The notes under the pieces were generated by a model, which searched no databases, had not been told where the DNA came from, and saw nothing but the letters and a program-made list of their open reading frames with translations. Source: Schistocerca nitens (taxonomy: Eukaryota > Arthropoda > Insecta > Orthoptera > Acrididae). From it: a DNA stretch of 64,000 bases. A program made the position numbers and the translations under genes. Location: positions 189,463,548 to 189,527,547 of the forward strand of contig NC_064618.1 of NCBI RefSeq assembly GCF_023898315.1. The letters are read 5' to 3'. Within the stretch, counting starts at the first letter, position 1, and every line of letters begins with the position of its first letter. Below are positions 35,211-44,827 of the stretch, piece by piece.

Positions 35211-36507
35211 TTAATTACGGTCGAACTATCTGCAGTTATGCGAAACATGATGAAGCAGGATAATATGACAAATATTAATAGAAAAGTTTTAAAAAATTTC
35301 GGTCATTCTGGGGGACTACCAAGGTGAAACGACTGCAGCGGTCCGAAGTGCGAGGGCCAGCAAGTGGAACTACGTGTCGAGACACGTACCTTCGGAATCT
35401 ACATGCGGTGAAAAACGTTTCAAATAGATTGTAGTAACTCATCCAATATCGCTGATGTTCCTAAACATCATGCGGGGTGTAGAATTTGCTGTGAGAGAAA
35501 ATATGTCAGTTCCAACCGTCTTTTTGACTGACTGTCGATCGATAACATTTGCAGACATAACAGGCTTTGCAGAGAAAGAAGGCTCATCCTAGCTCTCCAG
35601 CAAAATATCAACAAAAGAGATATTTTTGTATAGTAATGCCATATATACTAGATGACATGCGTTACCACTGAACGTCTCAAACTTTTTAATTACGGTAAAA
35701 TGTCATAAAAATAGGTCACGGAGTAAATATGATTTTCACCCGTCACTTAACAAGGCTATGTCTCTCTGTGTTATTTACATTTTAATGGGTACTTAAATAC
35801 TATTATCGTCAATAACAGACGAAATACTCGTTATTTCAACCTTGCGGGATACAAATCATGCTGATTAGATACAAATTTTACTCATCCTGTGACGATAATG
35901 TTAATTTTAGTAGTTGCACCTTCGTCCCGGGAACGTAAATGTTGTCTTTCCCATGCACATTTCAGATTAGTAAACGAGAACTGGAATGTCAAACGCTCTC
36001 CTCTGAAATAGGAGCATAGTGTCATGGTCATGAGTCATCACTTTCGGATTACCATCATGTTTATCCCCGCTTTTGCACTATGCTTTCGAGTAATGATCTT
36101 TCTCAAAGTGATTTTTTCAAGGCAATGATACCATACGCTAAATTTTCTACTTCCATTGTATGCTTCCGGTTATTGTTTCATTGTCTTCAATGAAGCGTAG
36201 TGAGCACGTTTTCTGATTATTTATACGCTTGTCGTAAATTTCTATTAAAGCGATATTGTTCGCTTGATACGAAAACATACCTTTACTTCAGCAAATGAAC
36301 TACGCGTTGTCATAAATAGAATTTCCAATTTTCTCGCAAAATTACGAAAAATTGTATCCCAGGACAATGATACCATGCGTTGTTAACTTCACCGTCATGT
36401 CAGACCGGTTGAAGTCCTGTCATCTCTAGCTGCAGGCGGCATTGACTAATACTGTAGTGCACTGCTCATGTGACGAAGTAACAATTCTGTTAATTTCATT
36501 TGTAGAC
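35211..36507. other. 5' flank of the gustatory receptor gene
   Basis: AT-rich. No core promoter element can be called with confidence, and a non-coding first exon cannot be excluded. Two phrases recur at 36058-36110 and 36290-36380 (atgataccat, ggcaatgataccatacgc / ggacaatgataccatgcg), a local duplication. Confidence 0.4.
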
Positions 36508-37012
36508 AACGGCCTTTCTGCAGCGGTAACACTGGTTCCCGACAGATCACCGAAGTTAAGCACAGTGGGGTTGGGCTAGCACTTGGGTGACCATCCTGTC
36601 TGAAGAGCGCTGTTCAAATGGCTCTGAGCACTATGCGACTTAACTTCTGGGGTCAACTTAGAACCAATTAAAACTAACTAACCTAAGGACATCACACACA
36701 TCCATGCCCGAGGCAGGATTCGAACCAGCGACCGTAGCGGTCACGCGGGTCCAGACAAGCGCCTAGAAGCGCACGGCCACACCGACCGGCCTGACGATCT
36801 CTGTTGGCAAGCGGAGTGCACTCATCGCTTGTGAGGCAAACTGAGGAGCTAATTGACTGAGAAGTAGCGGCTCCCGTCTCGGAAACTGACAGACGGCCGG
36901 GAGAGCGGTGTGCTGACTACATACCCCTCCATATCCGCATCCAATGACGCCTATGGCCTGAGGATGACATAGCGGCCGGTCGGTAAAGTTGGGCCTTCAT
37001 GGCCTGTTCGGG
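36508..37012 (+). mobile_element. 5S rRNA-headed SINE, interrupted
   Basis: 36515-36600 carries 5S rRNA wording in order: ggttcccgacagatcaccga, agttaagca, tagcacttgggtgaccatcc. That is the internal promoter region of 5S genes, here with substitutions. After an inserted SINE the body continues at 36804-37012 (ggcaagcggagtgcactcat, aactgaggagctaattgact, cgcctatggcctgaggatga). This is a 5S-derived SINE (SINE3-like), not a 5S rRNA gene: it lacks the outer parts of the gene and continues into an unrelated body. Confidence 0.85.
36613..36790 (-). mobile_element. tRNA-headed SINE inside the 5S-headed SINE
   Basis: Minus-strand main-family copy with a small deletion in the body near 36651. It is flanked by a diverged 13-bp duplication ctgaagagcgctg / ctgacgatctctg (36600-36612 and 36791-36803, three mismatches), suggesting an old insertion. 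Confidence 0.88.
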
Positions 37013-37774
37013 AAAAGTTTAGTTTAGATTAGTTTTTAGTTTCATTTGTAGGAACATTATAATTCCCAATTAGAATATTATAATTTTGAAATTTGTTTAA
37101 ATAGGTTTCAACCGACTTGTAATCCAAGAGATGTTAAGTTTTAACAACGTTTTAGCGGAATATATTATAGCAGTTGACCACACAATATATTGCACGTATT
37201 ATCATTAAATCAATTAGTAATTTACTGTTACCAAATTTATTCATTGTTGCTCAGATACTACTTTGTGATATATTCCTTCTGTCAAATCTCTCAGCATGTC
37301 CAGTCGTTTCTCTCTCTGCTTTTTTTGCCTTCTGTTTTTGTTTCAGTGGCAGACATTACAAACGGTTTTTTTCTTTAGACTGTGCCCACACGTTACGATT
37401 TTTTTATTTATAATATACTAATGATGAGTTACTGTTTCTCTTTTTTCCTTTTTGGTCATTCGTTGGATCTCATCCTGTTGGCCTTCAGATAGGTGACTCG
37501 TTCGAGCCAGCTCTTCGCTATAGTCTGTCCTGTGCATGTGTCTTAATTTCTACATTTATAATTGCATCCTACATCTATTTGAAACAGCACATAATATAAT
37601 ACAGGCGTTGATACCTCCATAACTTCTACCCGACACTTCCCACCAGTACCAAACTGTCCCTTGCCGCCAGACTACATGGGATGGAAAAAAATAGAAACAT
37701 CAAAAACACAACACATTACTATACCTAAGACGATGTGGGGAAAAAGCAGGTATTCAAAAAGATTTCCAGTCGTC
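37013..37774. other. Unassigned AT-rich sequence
   Basis: Nothing recognised. Confidence 0.4.
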
Positions 37775-37776
37775 TA

Positions 37777-38679
37777 CGAGGTGCGACAATAAAGTAATGA
37801 GACTGATGTGAAAAAAATTTTGCTTGCCATCTTAGTCCAGTTTAGTGTTGTCTCCTTCAAAGTAGTTCCCTTCTGATTGCACACACTTTTTCCAGCGCTT
37901 CTGCCGTTGACGGTAACATTTCTGGAACTCAACTTCTGTAATATCCTTCAAGACTCTCGTCACAGATTTTTGGACAGATTGTGTTGTTTGAAAATGGTGT
38001 ACCTTGACCGCTGTTTTGACTCTTGGAAATAGAAAAAGGTCGCCCAGAGCGATATCTGGTGAATAAGGTTGCTGTGGTAGTACTGAAATTTGTTTTGAGG
38101 TTAAAAATTGCTGTACTGACAGAGCAGTATGGGATGGTGCATTATTGTGATGCAGTATCCAGTTATTATGAGACGAACTGTTTCTCGATTGATGTTCACT
38201 TCTTCTGCAACAATTTTCACGGATAATCTTCGATCAGATCGTACGAGTTGACGCAGCCTGGCCAAGTTGACATCCGTCCGTGAGGTAGGTGGTCGTCCAC
38301 CGTGGTCTTAATCTTTAACATTCGCTCTGCCTTCACTACACATTTTATGCCAACGAAAAACTTGATCTCTTAACGTAATCTCCTCTCCAAAAGCCTTCTG
38401 AAGCTTAATGTAAGTGGTCATCGCGTTTTCACCCAATTTAACGCAAAAAGAAATGGCATTTCGTTGCGCAATGTTATGCGGTTCCATTTCCGTGACGAGA
38501 GACACAAACATGTGTTAACGTATTACAGCACAACTCACGACTGTGCAGTTGCTTCGATGCGCCGCTTGGACTAGAAGCAGCTTATAGACCAAGGTCAAAG
38601 ATATTATATCTACGCAAGCCTGCAGGGTTGCCGCATCTTGCAAAGAAAATCAGTCTCACTACTTTATTGTCGCACCTCG
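37777..38679 (-). mobile_element. Mariner deletion derivative, 903 bases
   Basis: Terminal inverted repeats of 31 bases with one mismatch (37777-37807 and 38649-38679; begins cgaggtgcgacaataaagta), flanked by TA on both sides (37775-37776, 38680-38681). The minus strand encodes the N-terminal domain (38308-38511: RNAISFCVKLGENAMTTYIK, VFRWHKMCSEGR). It passes near 38150 directly into the C-terminal catalytic part (HHNNAPSHTALSVQQFL and PYSPDIALGDLFLFPRVK). The block with the first aspartate is deleted, and the second aspartate is N. Confidence 0.93.
38308..38511 (-). pseudogene. Mariner transposase DNA-binding domain
   Basis: 67 codons with the mariner N-terminal fold wording ISFCVKLGENAMTTYIKLQK, EITLRDQVFRWHKMCSEGR. 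It is followed in another frame by GRPPTSRTDVNLARLRQLV and SVKIVAEEVNINRETVRLII (38160-38300). Inactive because the catalytic core is deleted downstream. Confidence 0.85.
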
Positions 38680-38681
38680 TA

Positions 38682-39414
38682 TAAATGGGTAAAAACATGT
38701 TCTGTGTGGTTGTCAAGGGAGTTCTATAGCATTCTTGGAAAAACAGAGACAAGGTTAGGAAGCAATGATGAGTAGTCGGAGCAGCCGAAGTGCAATGACG
38801 CTCCTCAAACAGGACCTGTTGGGGCAACAGGCACTTCAGCTAAGAGAAGATGGTGATGCACTTTGTTGGACACACGGAAACTGCAAGCTAACCACCAATT
38901 TTCAGTAAACATTGGAACACTAAAAGCCTGTCCTGTTTCACAGAATCAAGTTAGAGGAATTTCAGTGAACAGCGGGAGTAGGCTACTGATCGTTACTTGT
39001 GTCTTGTACTGTACGACACGTGGCGCGTGATTGATAGTGAATTACTTCAATGTTGATGATTTATGATTTATACCTAGTGGTCAGTAGTCAGCAGATAGAG
39101 TGGCAATTAAGGCACTTGTCTCTGTTAAAGGTCCTTCATAGTGATTTTAGGAAGTATGTGGTATTCCGTTGCTGGGTCTTGGTTTAATACCTCAATAAAC
39201 AAATTTGTTGGCCAGCAGATCAATCGTGCCAACTCCACAAGAATTACTTATCTGTTGTAACATCCATTCCAGCAAACGAGAGCTCCCCCTTCTCATCTTC
39301 TCTATAAAGTTTGACAAAGAGGACAACTAAACCTATTGTGTAATTGACGTCCAGTTTGCACCAGGCAGGTAACACAGAAAACGAAACAAGAAATCAATTG
39401 GTGAAGGGAAACTG
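38682..39414. other. Unassigned sequence
   Basis: No gene or repeat recognised. Confidence 0.35.
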
Positions 39415-39420
39415 TTCCGG

Positions 39421-39609
39421 GATGAAATAGGAGGACGTACGAGTGTGCCTAAATAGCTCGTCCACGTCACTTACAAAGTAATGGGAAATTATGTCCAAAG
39501 CGTCTTTCATAGGCACATTCGTAAACAGCGCCACTGCATCAAAATTGACCATAATGTCATCCTCACTAAGGCGTAGACAGTTGATTCTGTTGATAAATTC
39601 TGCCGTCTG
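39421..39609 (-). mobile_element. Penelope-like element fragment, inverted relative to the main copy
   Basis: The reverse complement of 39421-39573 repeats 39610-39760 with about 87% visible identity and encodes the same reverse transcriptase stretch (LRLSEDDIMVNFDAVALFTNVP). It is thus a second Penelope fragment joined head to head to the main plus-strand copy with only 36 bases between the arms. Confidence 0.88.
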
Positions 39610-39983
39610 CGCCTTAGTAAGGATGATATTATGGTCAGTTTTGATGTAATGGCGCTGTTTACGAATGTACCTGTCAAAGACGCTTTGGACCTAATTTCCC
39701 AGTACATGGTAAGTGACGTGGTCGAACTATTTAGGCACACTCTTACGTCCTCCTATTTCGTGTACAACGACCAGTATTACGATCAGACAGAAGGCGTAGC
39801 AATGGTAGTCCGTTGGTTCCCGCTGTTGCAAACCTCTTCATGGAGAATTTTGAGGATATTGCCATAGATACTGCGCCACTGAAGCCGAAGTGTTTCTTCC
39901 GATACATAGACGACACGTTCGTCATTTGGCCACACGGACGCTAGAAACATCTCAATGGTATCAACAGTAACATCCAATTCACC

Positions 39984-40451
39984 ATGAAGGTGGAAAAAGA
40001 TAATGCATTGCACTTCCTCGACGTCCTAGTCCACGGTAAACTAAATGGGTGCCTTGCCCACAGCATCTACAGAAAGCCCACCCACACAGACCTGTACCTG
40101 CACACCACCAGCCATCATCATGTAGCACAGAAGAGCACAGTATTACAAACACTGGTGCATTGTACAAGAGTAATATCAGACGACGATAACCTGCCCCGTG
40201 AACTGAGCCACCTACGCAAGGTTTTCAGGAATAACGGCTACAGCGCCCATCAAGTGACAGAAGTGATTTCTGGGAAATATCAGAATAAGACCACCGACGA
40301 AGAGCAGGAAAAAAAAAAAAAAAAAAAAACTTGCTTTGCTGCCGGTCTTTGGCTCTGTGTCGGGCGAGATAAGGCGCCTGTTGAAAAGACACAAGATCAA
40401 ATCAATCTTCAGGCCTCCAGCGAAAATCCGTCAATTACTGAGACCAGTTAG
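39984..40451 (+). pseudogene. Penelope reverse transcriptase, C-terminal part
   Basis: 155 open codons continuing from motif C: LHFLDVLVHGKLNG (motif D/E region), HSIYRKPTHTDLYLHTTSHH, and the connector towards the GIY-YIG domain. A stretch of A at 40310 codes K6 and shifts the frame, so the natural continuation (ATFRPPAKIRQLLRPVRDAV-like, about 40395-40450) lies in a different frame. Confidence 0.85.
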
Positions 40452-40694
40452 AGACGCAGTAGGTCTCAGAACACCTTGAGTCTACGAAATACCTTGTGAG
40501 TGTGGCCCGAACTACATCGGACAAACAGTGCTCACTGTTGAACAACACAGGAAAGAACATGAGAGGTATTATCACCTACACTATCCAGAGAAATCTGCGT
40601 TCTACATCTACATCTACATCTACATCCATACTCCGCTAGCCACCTGACGGTGTGTGGCGGAGGGTACCCCGAATACCTCTATCGGTTCTCCCTT

Positions 40695-41153
40695 TTATTC
40701 CAGTTTCGTTCGTGGAAAGAAGGATTGTCTGTATGCTTCTGTTTGGGCTCTAATCTCTCTGATTTTATCCTCATGGTCTCTTCGCGAGATATACGTAGGA
40801 GGGAGCAATATACTGCTTGACTCTTCGGTGAAGGTATGTTCTCGAAACTTTAACAAAAGCCCGTGCCGAGCTACTGAGCGTCTCTCCTGCAGAGTCTTCC
40901 ACTGGAGTTTATCTATCATCTCCGTAACGCTTTCGCGATTGCTAAATGAGCCTGTAACAAAGCACGCTGCTCTCCGTTGGATCCTCTCTATCTCTTCTAT
41001 CAACCCTATCTGGTACGGATCCCACACTGCTGAGCAGTATTCAAGCAGTGGACGAACAAGCGTACTGTAACCTACTTCCTTTGTTTTCGGATTGCATTTC
41101 CTTAGGATTCTTCCAATGAATCTCAGTCTGGCATCTGCTTTACCTACGATCAA
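40695..41153 (-). pseudogene. CR1/L2-like LINE protein C-terminus
   Basis: 152 open codons: KADARLRFIGRILRKCN, STLVRPLLEYCSAVWDPYQI, IQRRAACFVTGSF, VTEMIDKLQWKTLQERRSVA. This is the conserved tail following the polymerase in CR1, L2 and Jockey-group LINEs. It overlaps the previous frame by a shift near 41145. Confidence 0.88.
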
Positions 41154-41742
41154 CTATATGATCATTCCATTTTAAATCACTCCTAATGCTTACTCCCACA
41201 TAATTTATGGAATTAACTGCTTCCAGTTGCTGACCTGCTATTTTGTAGCTAAATGATAAGGGATCTATCTTTCTATGTATTCGCAGCACATTACACTTTT
41301 CTACATTGAGATTGAATTGCCACTCCCTGCACCATGCGTCAATTCGCTGCAGATCCTCCTGCATTTCAGTACAATTTTCCATTGTTACAACTTGGGGAAC
41401 TGTATCGAACGCCTTGCGGAAGTCAAGAAACACGGCATCTACCTTTGAACCCGTGTCTATGGCACTCTGAGTCTCGTGGACGAATAGCGCGAGCTGGGTT
41501 TCACACGACCATCTTTTTCGAAACCCATGCTGATTCCTACAGAGTAGATTTCTAGTCTCCAGAAAAGTCATTATACGCGAACATAATACGTGTTCCAAAA
41601 TTCTACAACTGATCGACGTTACAGATACAGGTCTATAGTTCTGTACATCTGTTCGACGTCCCTTCTTGAAAACGGGGATGACCTGTGCCCTTTTCCAATC
41701 CTTTGGAACTCTACTCTGTGTAAAATCGAACTGGTATCCCAT
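41140..41742 (-). pseudogene. CR1/L2-like reverse transcriptase lacking its catalytic box
   Basis: 200 open codons. Residues 14-30 (KRAQVIPVFKKGRRTDV), NYRPVSVTSISCRILEHVL, NQHGFRKRWSCETQL and VFLDFRKAFDTVP (motif A) are intact. Motif A is followed at once by VVTMENCTEMQEDLQRIDAW and FNLNVEKCNVL; the Y/F-A-D-D box (motif C) that belongs between them is missing. An in-frame internal deletion at about 41393 has therefore removed the active site while keeping the frame open. Confidence 0.9.
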
Positions 41743-41866
41743 CAGGTCCTGCGGCCTTTCCTCTTTTGAGTGATTTTAATTGTTTCTCTATCCCTCTGTC
41801 ATCTATTTCGATATCTACCATTTTGTCATCTGTGCGACAATCTAGAGAAGGAACTACAGTGCTGTC

Positions 41867-42241
41867 TTAATCTGTGAAACAGCTTTGGAAAAAGACATTT
41901 AGTATTTCGGCCTTTAGTCTGTCATCCTCTGTTTCAGTACCATCTTGGTCACAGAGTGTCTGGACATTATGTTTTGATCCACCTACGGCTTTGACATAAG
42001 ACCAAAATTTCTTAGGATTTTCTGCCAAGTCAGTACATAGAACTTTACTTTCGAATTCATTGAACGCCTCTCGCATAGCCCTCCTCACACTACATTTCAC
42101 TTCGCGTAATTTTTGTTTGTCTGCAAGGCTTTGGCTTTGTTTATGTTTGCTGTGAAGTTCCCTTTGCTTCCGCAGTAGTTTTCTAACTCGGTTGTTGTAC
42201 CACGGTGGCTCTTTTCCATCTCTTACGATCTTGCTTGGCAC
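41867..42241 (-). pseudogene. CR1/L2-like LINE linker region
   Basis: 124 codons: PPWYNNRVRKLLRKQRELHS, basic and glutamine-rich helix, then NPKKFWSYVKAVGGSKHNV and LKAEILNVFFQSCFTD. This is the standard bridge between endonuclease and polymerase in this LINE group. Confidence 0.85.
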
Positions 42242-42315
42242 ATACTCATATAACGCATATTGTACGATGGTTTTGAACTTTGTCCACTGGTCCGCAACAC
42301 TATCTGTACTTGGGA

Positions 42316-42507
42316 GCCGGCCGCGGTGGTCTCGCGGTTCTAGGCGCTCATTCCGGAACCGCGCGACTGCTACGGTCTCAGGTTCGAATCCTGCCTCGGG
42401 TATGGATGTGTGTGATGTCCTTAGGTTAGTTAGGTTTAAGTAGTTCTAAGTTCTAGGGGACTGATGACCACAGATGTTAAGTCCCATAGTGCTCAGAGCC
42501 ATTTTTT
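42316..42507 (+). mobile_element. tRNA-headed SINE inside the CR1-like LINE
   Basis: Full-length copy with head gccggccgcggtggtctcgc and B box ggttcgaatcctgcc, ending in a seven-base T-run. An 11-bp duplication TGTACTTGGGA (42305-42315 and 42508-42518) flanks it. Third level of the nest Penelope / CR1-like / SINE. Confidence 0.96.
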
Positions 42508-42782
42508 TGTACTTGGGACAAAACTTTTGTGTTGAGCCGTCAGGTACTCTGAAATCTGCTTTTTGTCACTTTTGCTAATCAGAAAAATCTTCCTACCTTT
42601 TTTAATATTTCTATTTACGGCTGAAATCATCGATGCAGTAACCGGTTTGTGATAGCTGATTCCCTGTTCTGCGTTAACTGTTTCAAATAGTTCGGGGCTG
42701 TTTGTCACCAGAAGGTCTAATATGTTATCGCCACGAGTCGGTTCTCTGTTAAACTGCTCAAGGTAGTTTTCAGATAAAGCAC

Positions 42783-43088
42783 TTAAAAAATTTCACTCGA
42801 TTCTTTGTCCCTGCCACCCGTTATGAACGTTTGAGTCTCCCAGTCTATATCCGGCAAATTAAAATCTCCACCGAGAACTATAACGTGGTGGGGAAATCTA
42901 CTCGAAATATTTTCCAAATTATCCTTCAGGTGTTCAGCCACAACAGCTGCTGAGCCAGTGGGCCTATAGAGACATCCAATTACAATGTCTGAGCCTGCTT
43001 TAACAGTGACCTTCACCCAATTTATTTCACATTTCGTATCTCCGTCAATATCCTTCGATACTATTGCACTTCTTATCGCTATGAACAC
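42783..43088 (-). pseudogene. CR1/L2-like endonuclease fragment
   Basis: 101 codons with WVKVTVKAGSDIVIGCLYRPTG and HHVIVLGGDFNLPDIDWETQ; the G-D-F-N-L-P-D-I-D-W block is the catalytic Asp/Asn region of the APE-type endonuclease. The N-terminal third is missing because of 5' truncation at the insertion boundary. Confidence 0.88.
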
Positions 43089-43432
43089 GCCTCCTCCTTC
43101 ACTGTCCAGCCTGTCTCTGCGTTAGCTGAGCATGCGTTAGAAAACGGTCACCACATAAAATTTGACGATACCTGTCGTGACTCGCACTAACGGCTTCTGG
43201 GACTTTAATAATGGAAGCTATTTAAACAAAAATTACAGCAAACACCCTGAATAGAGACGGTGGCTTGTAGTTCAGTGCTGCGTGGGATCCAGTGATCGCG
43301 CGGTTGAAGAGGGCACACCGAACGCCGACTCAAAACATGCCCATATATGGCAATGTCACGGGCACCAGTGACGTCACAGCCGCCAGCTAGCGTATATAAG
43401 TGCTCACCAACAGCCCAATGGCAGCCATATCA

Positions 43433-43480
43433 CTTGACAATGGCCAAGGAGTGCTTGGCCGAAAGCTCGTGTAGCTTTAA
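43433..43480 (+). ncRNA. Hammerhead-ribozyme-like motif at the Penelope 3' region (degenerate)
   Basis: The order is cttgacaa, a perfect 7-bp stem (ggccaag 43442-43448, cttggcc 43454-43460, loop gagtg), GAAA (43461-43464), then a possible three-pair stem gct/agc (43465-43467 and 43473-43475). This mimics the hammerhead layout CUGANGA, stem II, GAAA, stem III. The first box is altered and one extra base precedes the stem, so catalysis is doubtful. Hammerhead motifs have been reported in Penelope-like elements. Confidence 0.45.
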
Positions 43481-43530
43481 GCAATTGAAGCGGTTGGAAA
43501 CCCGAGAACATTTAATGTAATCCGTATAAA

Positions 43531-44824
43531 GTTCCACAATTTGAGAAATTTCCAGACTGCAAATGAAAAGTTCTAAGACCTCCTGTTCTGGAACATCCAC
43601 TCTGTGACCAGTGCTGCCTCCATCCATTAGCGAAATTGTCAGCGGTACATGGAGCACCGCGCGTATTACAACTGTATGAGAGGAGCAATCTACTGCGAGC
43701 ATGAAACGCAGAGGAACTCTCCGTCACGTCGTTATCCGTGGCTCTCGCTTAGTAGGTCACCCAGACAGACAGGGCAGGGCGTGCGCTGCGAGACGTCTTT
43801 AACTTCGCAGGGCCCTGCCCGGATCTGCGCTGTGATGGATGCCGCCCGCACCGCAGACGCACCGGGGGCGACGGTGAGGGGGATGGATGGGGGCCGTTTC
43901 TCATGCAAATCCTCGCCCGCCTTACCAGCCGTCAGCTGCTCGGCTATCACGACTTCCCAGTCCGATATGCAAGACATTTTCTGCTGCGATTTCTGAAGCC
44001 GGAGGCTGTCTTTTTAAGAATAAATACCCGGAAGATCTCGAAGGCGACCCACAGACAGCGACAGCCGTGCTGCGTGATGTAAGAGGAGCTGCTTTATAAT
44101 GCCACTGTGTGATACGTCTTCAAGTAGTATATTCACGGTAACATCCAGAGCATGAAGAAGCTTAAAATATTAACTTAACGACAGTTTCACGTTATTTATT
44201 GCTTTACCGTATCGACTGAAAGTAATCCATAGGAAGCGGAAAGTACTGAGTAGCAGCAAAATGAAATATCGACAAGCTCTGCATCAAAGAGGGGAGCCAC
44301 ATCCATGGGTATTATAAAAATAAATTTGATAATGTATGTACGCCTGTGTTTGTTTATAAGTATGTTCCACATTTCCTCCTAAACAAATGACTCGATTTCA
44401 GCCAACCTTGGTACACATATCACTTACCTCCTGAAAAGAATCAGGTATCTCTAAAACGGGTGCGAATGTGGGTGGAGAAGAGTGTGTGCCCACGACGCGC
44501 CAATAGCCAGATTTTATTCATCCTGTACTTCAGAATCAGAGCAGTTAGTGACTTGTAACAGATATTACACATTATTTAAAAGCCTTACGAAACTTTTGCC
44601 AGCTGACAATCCACACAAAGTGATTAAAGGAAGAAAGCTCATCGCTTACTACATTTTTTCCCGCACGTGCAGTAAAACTGCAGCATCAGGCACGACCTTT
44701 TAATATATTTTTTCGTCGCTAGTAGCTGTAAACGCGACACATTTCGCTGACAGTATTCACATATATCACTCAATGCACATGCAACATTATATCACCGCAC
44801 GACACATATATAATAAGACTTTAA
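43531..44824. other. Unassigned sequence, partly CpG-rich
   Basis: 43640-43960 is distinctly G+C-rich with overlapping frames on both strands (115 codons plus, 81 minus), neither resembling a known family. No gene is called. The remainder is AT-rich. Confidence 0.35.
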
Positions 44825-44827
44825 TTT

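Larger units (their letters stand above)
40602..43115 (-). mobile_element. CR1/L2-like LINE, 2.5 kb, internally deleted
   Basis: Inserted into the Penelope element, with an exact 8-bp duplication TCTGCGTT at 40594-40601 and 43116-43123. The 3' tail (minus strand) is a GATGTA-type repeat (40602-40627). It encodes from its 5' side: endonuclease C-terminal part (42783-43088, VIGCLYRPTG, LGGDFNLPDIDW), its continuation (42493-42708), connector (41867-42241, EPPWYNNRVRKLLRKQRELH), reverse transcriptase (41140-41742) and C-terminus (40695-41153). It is 5'-truncated within the endonuclease and carries a SINE (42316-42507). Confidence 0.93.
39574..43530 (+). mobile_element. Penelope-like retroelement, 5'-truncated and split by a CR1-like LINE
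   Basis: Plus-strand frames encode Penelope reverse transcriptase (SFDVMALFTNVPVKDALDLI at 39631; FRYIDDTFVIWPHG, motif C, about 39895; LHFLDVLVHGKLNG and IYRKPTHTDLYLH, 40000-40115). Then comes the GIY-YIG endonuclease start (EIPCECGPNYIGQT, about 40485-40530, and EHERYYHLHYPEKSA). The gene is cut at 40601 by the CR1-like LINE and resumes at 43116 (ALAEHALENGHHIKFDDT). The 3' region runs through 43433-43480 with a hammerhead-like motif. Frameshifts, a stop after WPHGR and an A-run at 40310-40329 show it is dead. Penelope elements prime with GIY-YIG rather than APE endonucleases. Confidence 0.92.

Noticed and set aside
36515..36600. 5S rRNA gene
   Set aside because: Only the internal promoter region is 5S-like. 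It runs into a SINE body, lacks the outer stem, and is interrupted.
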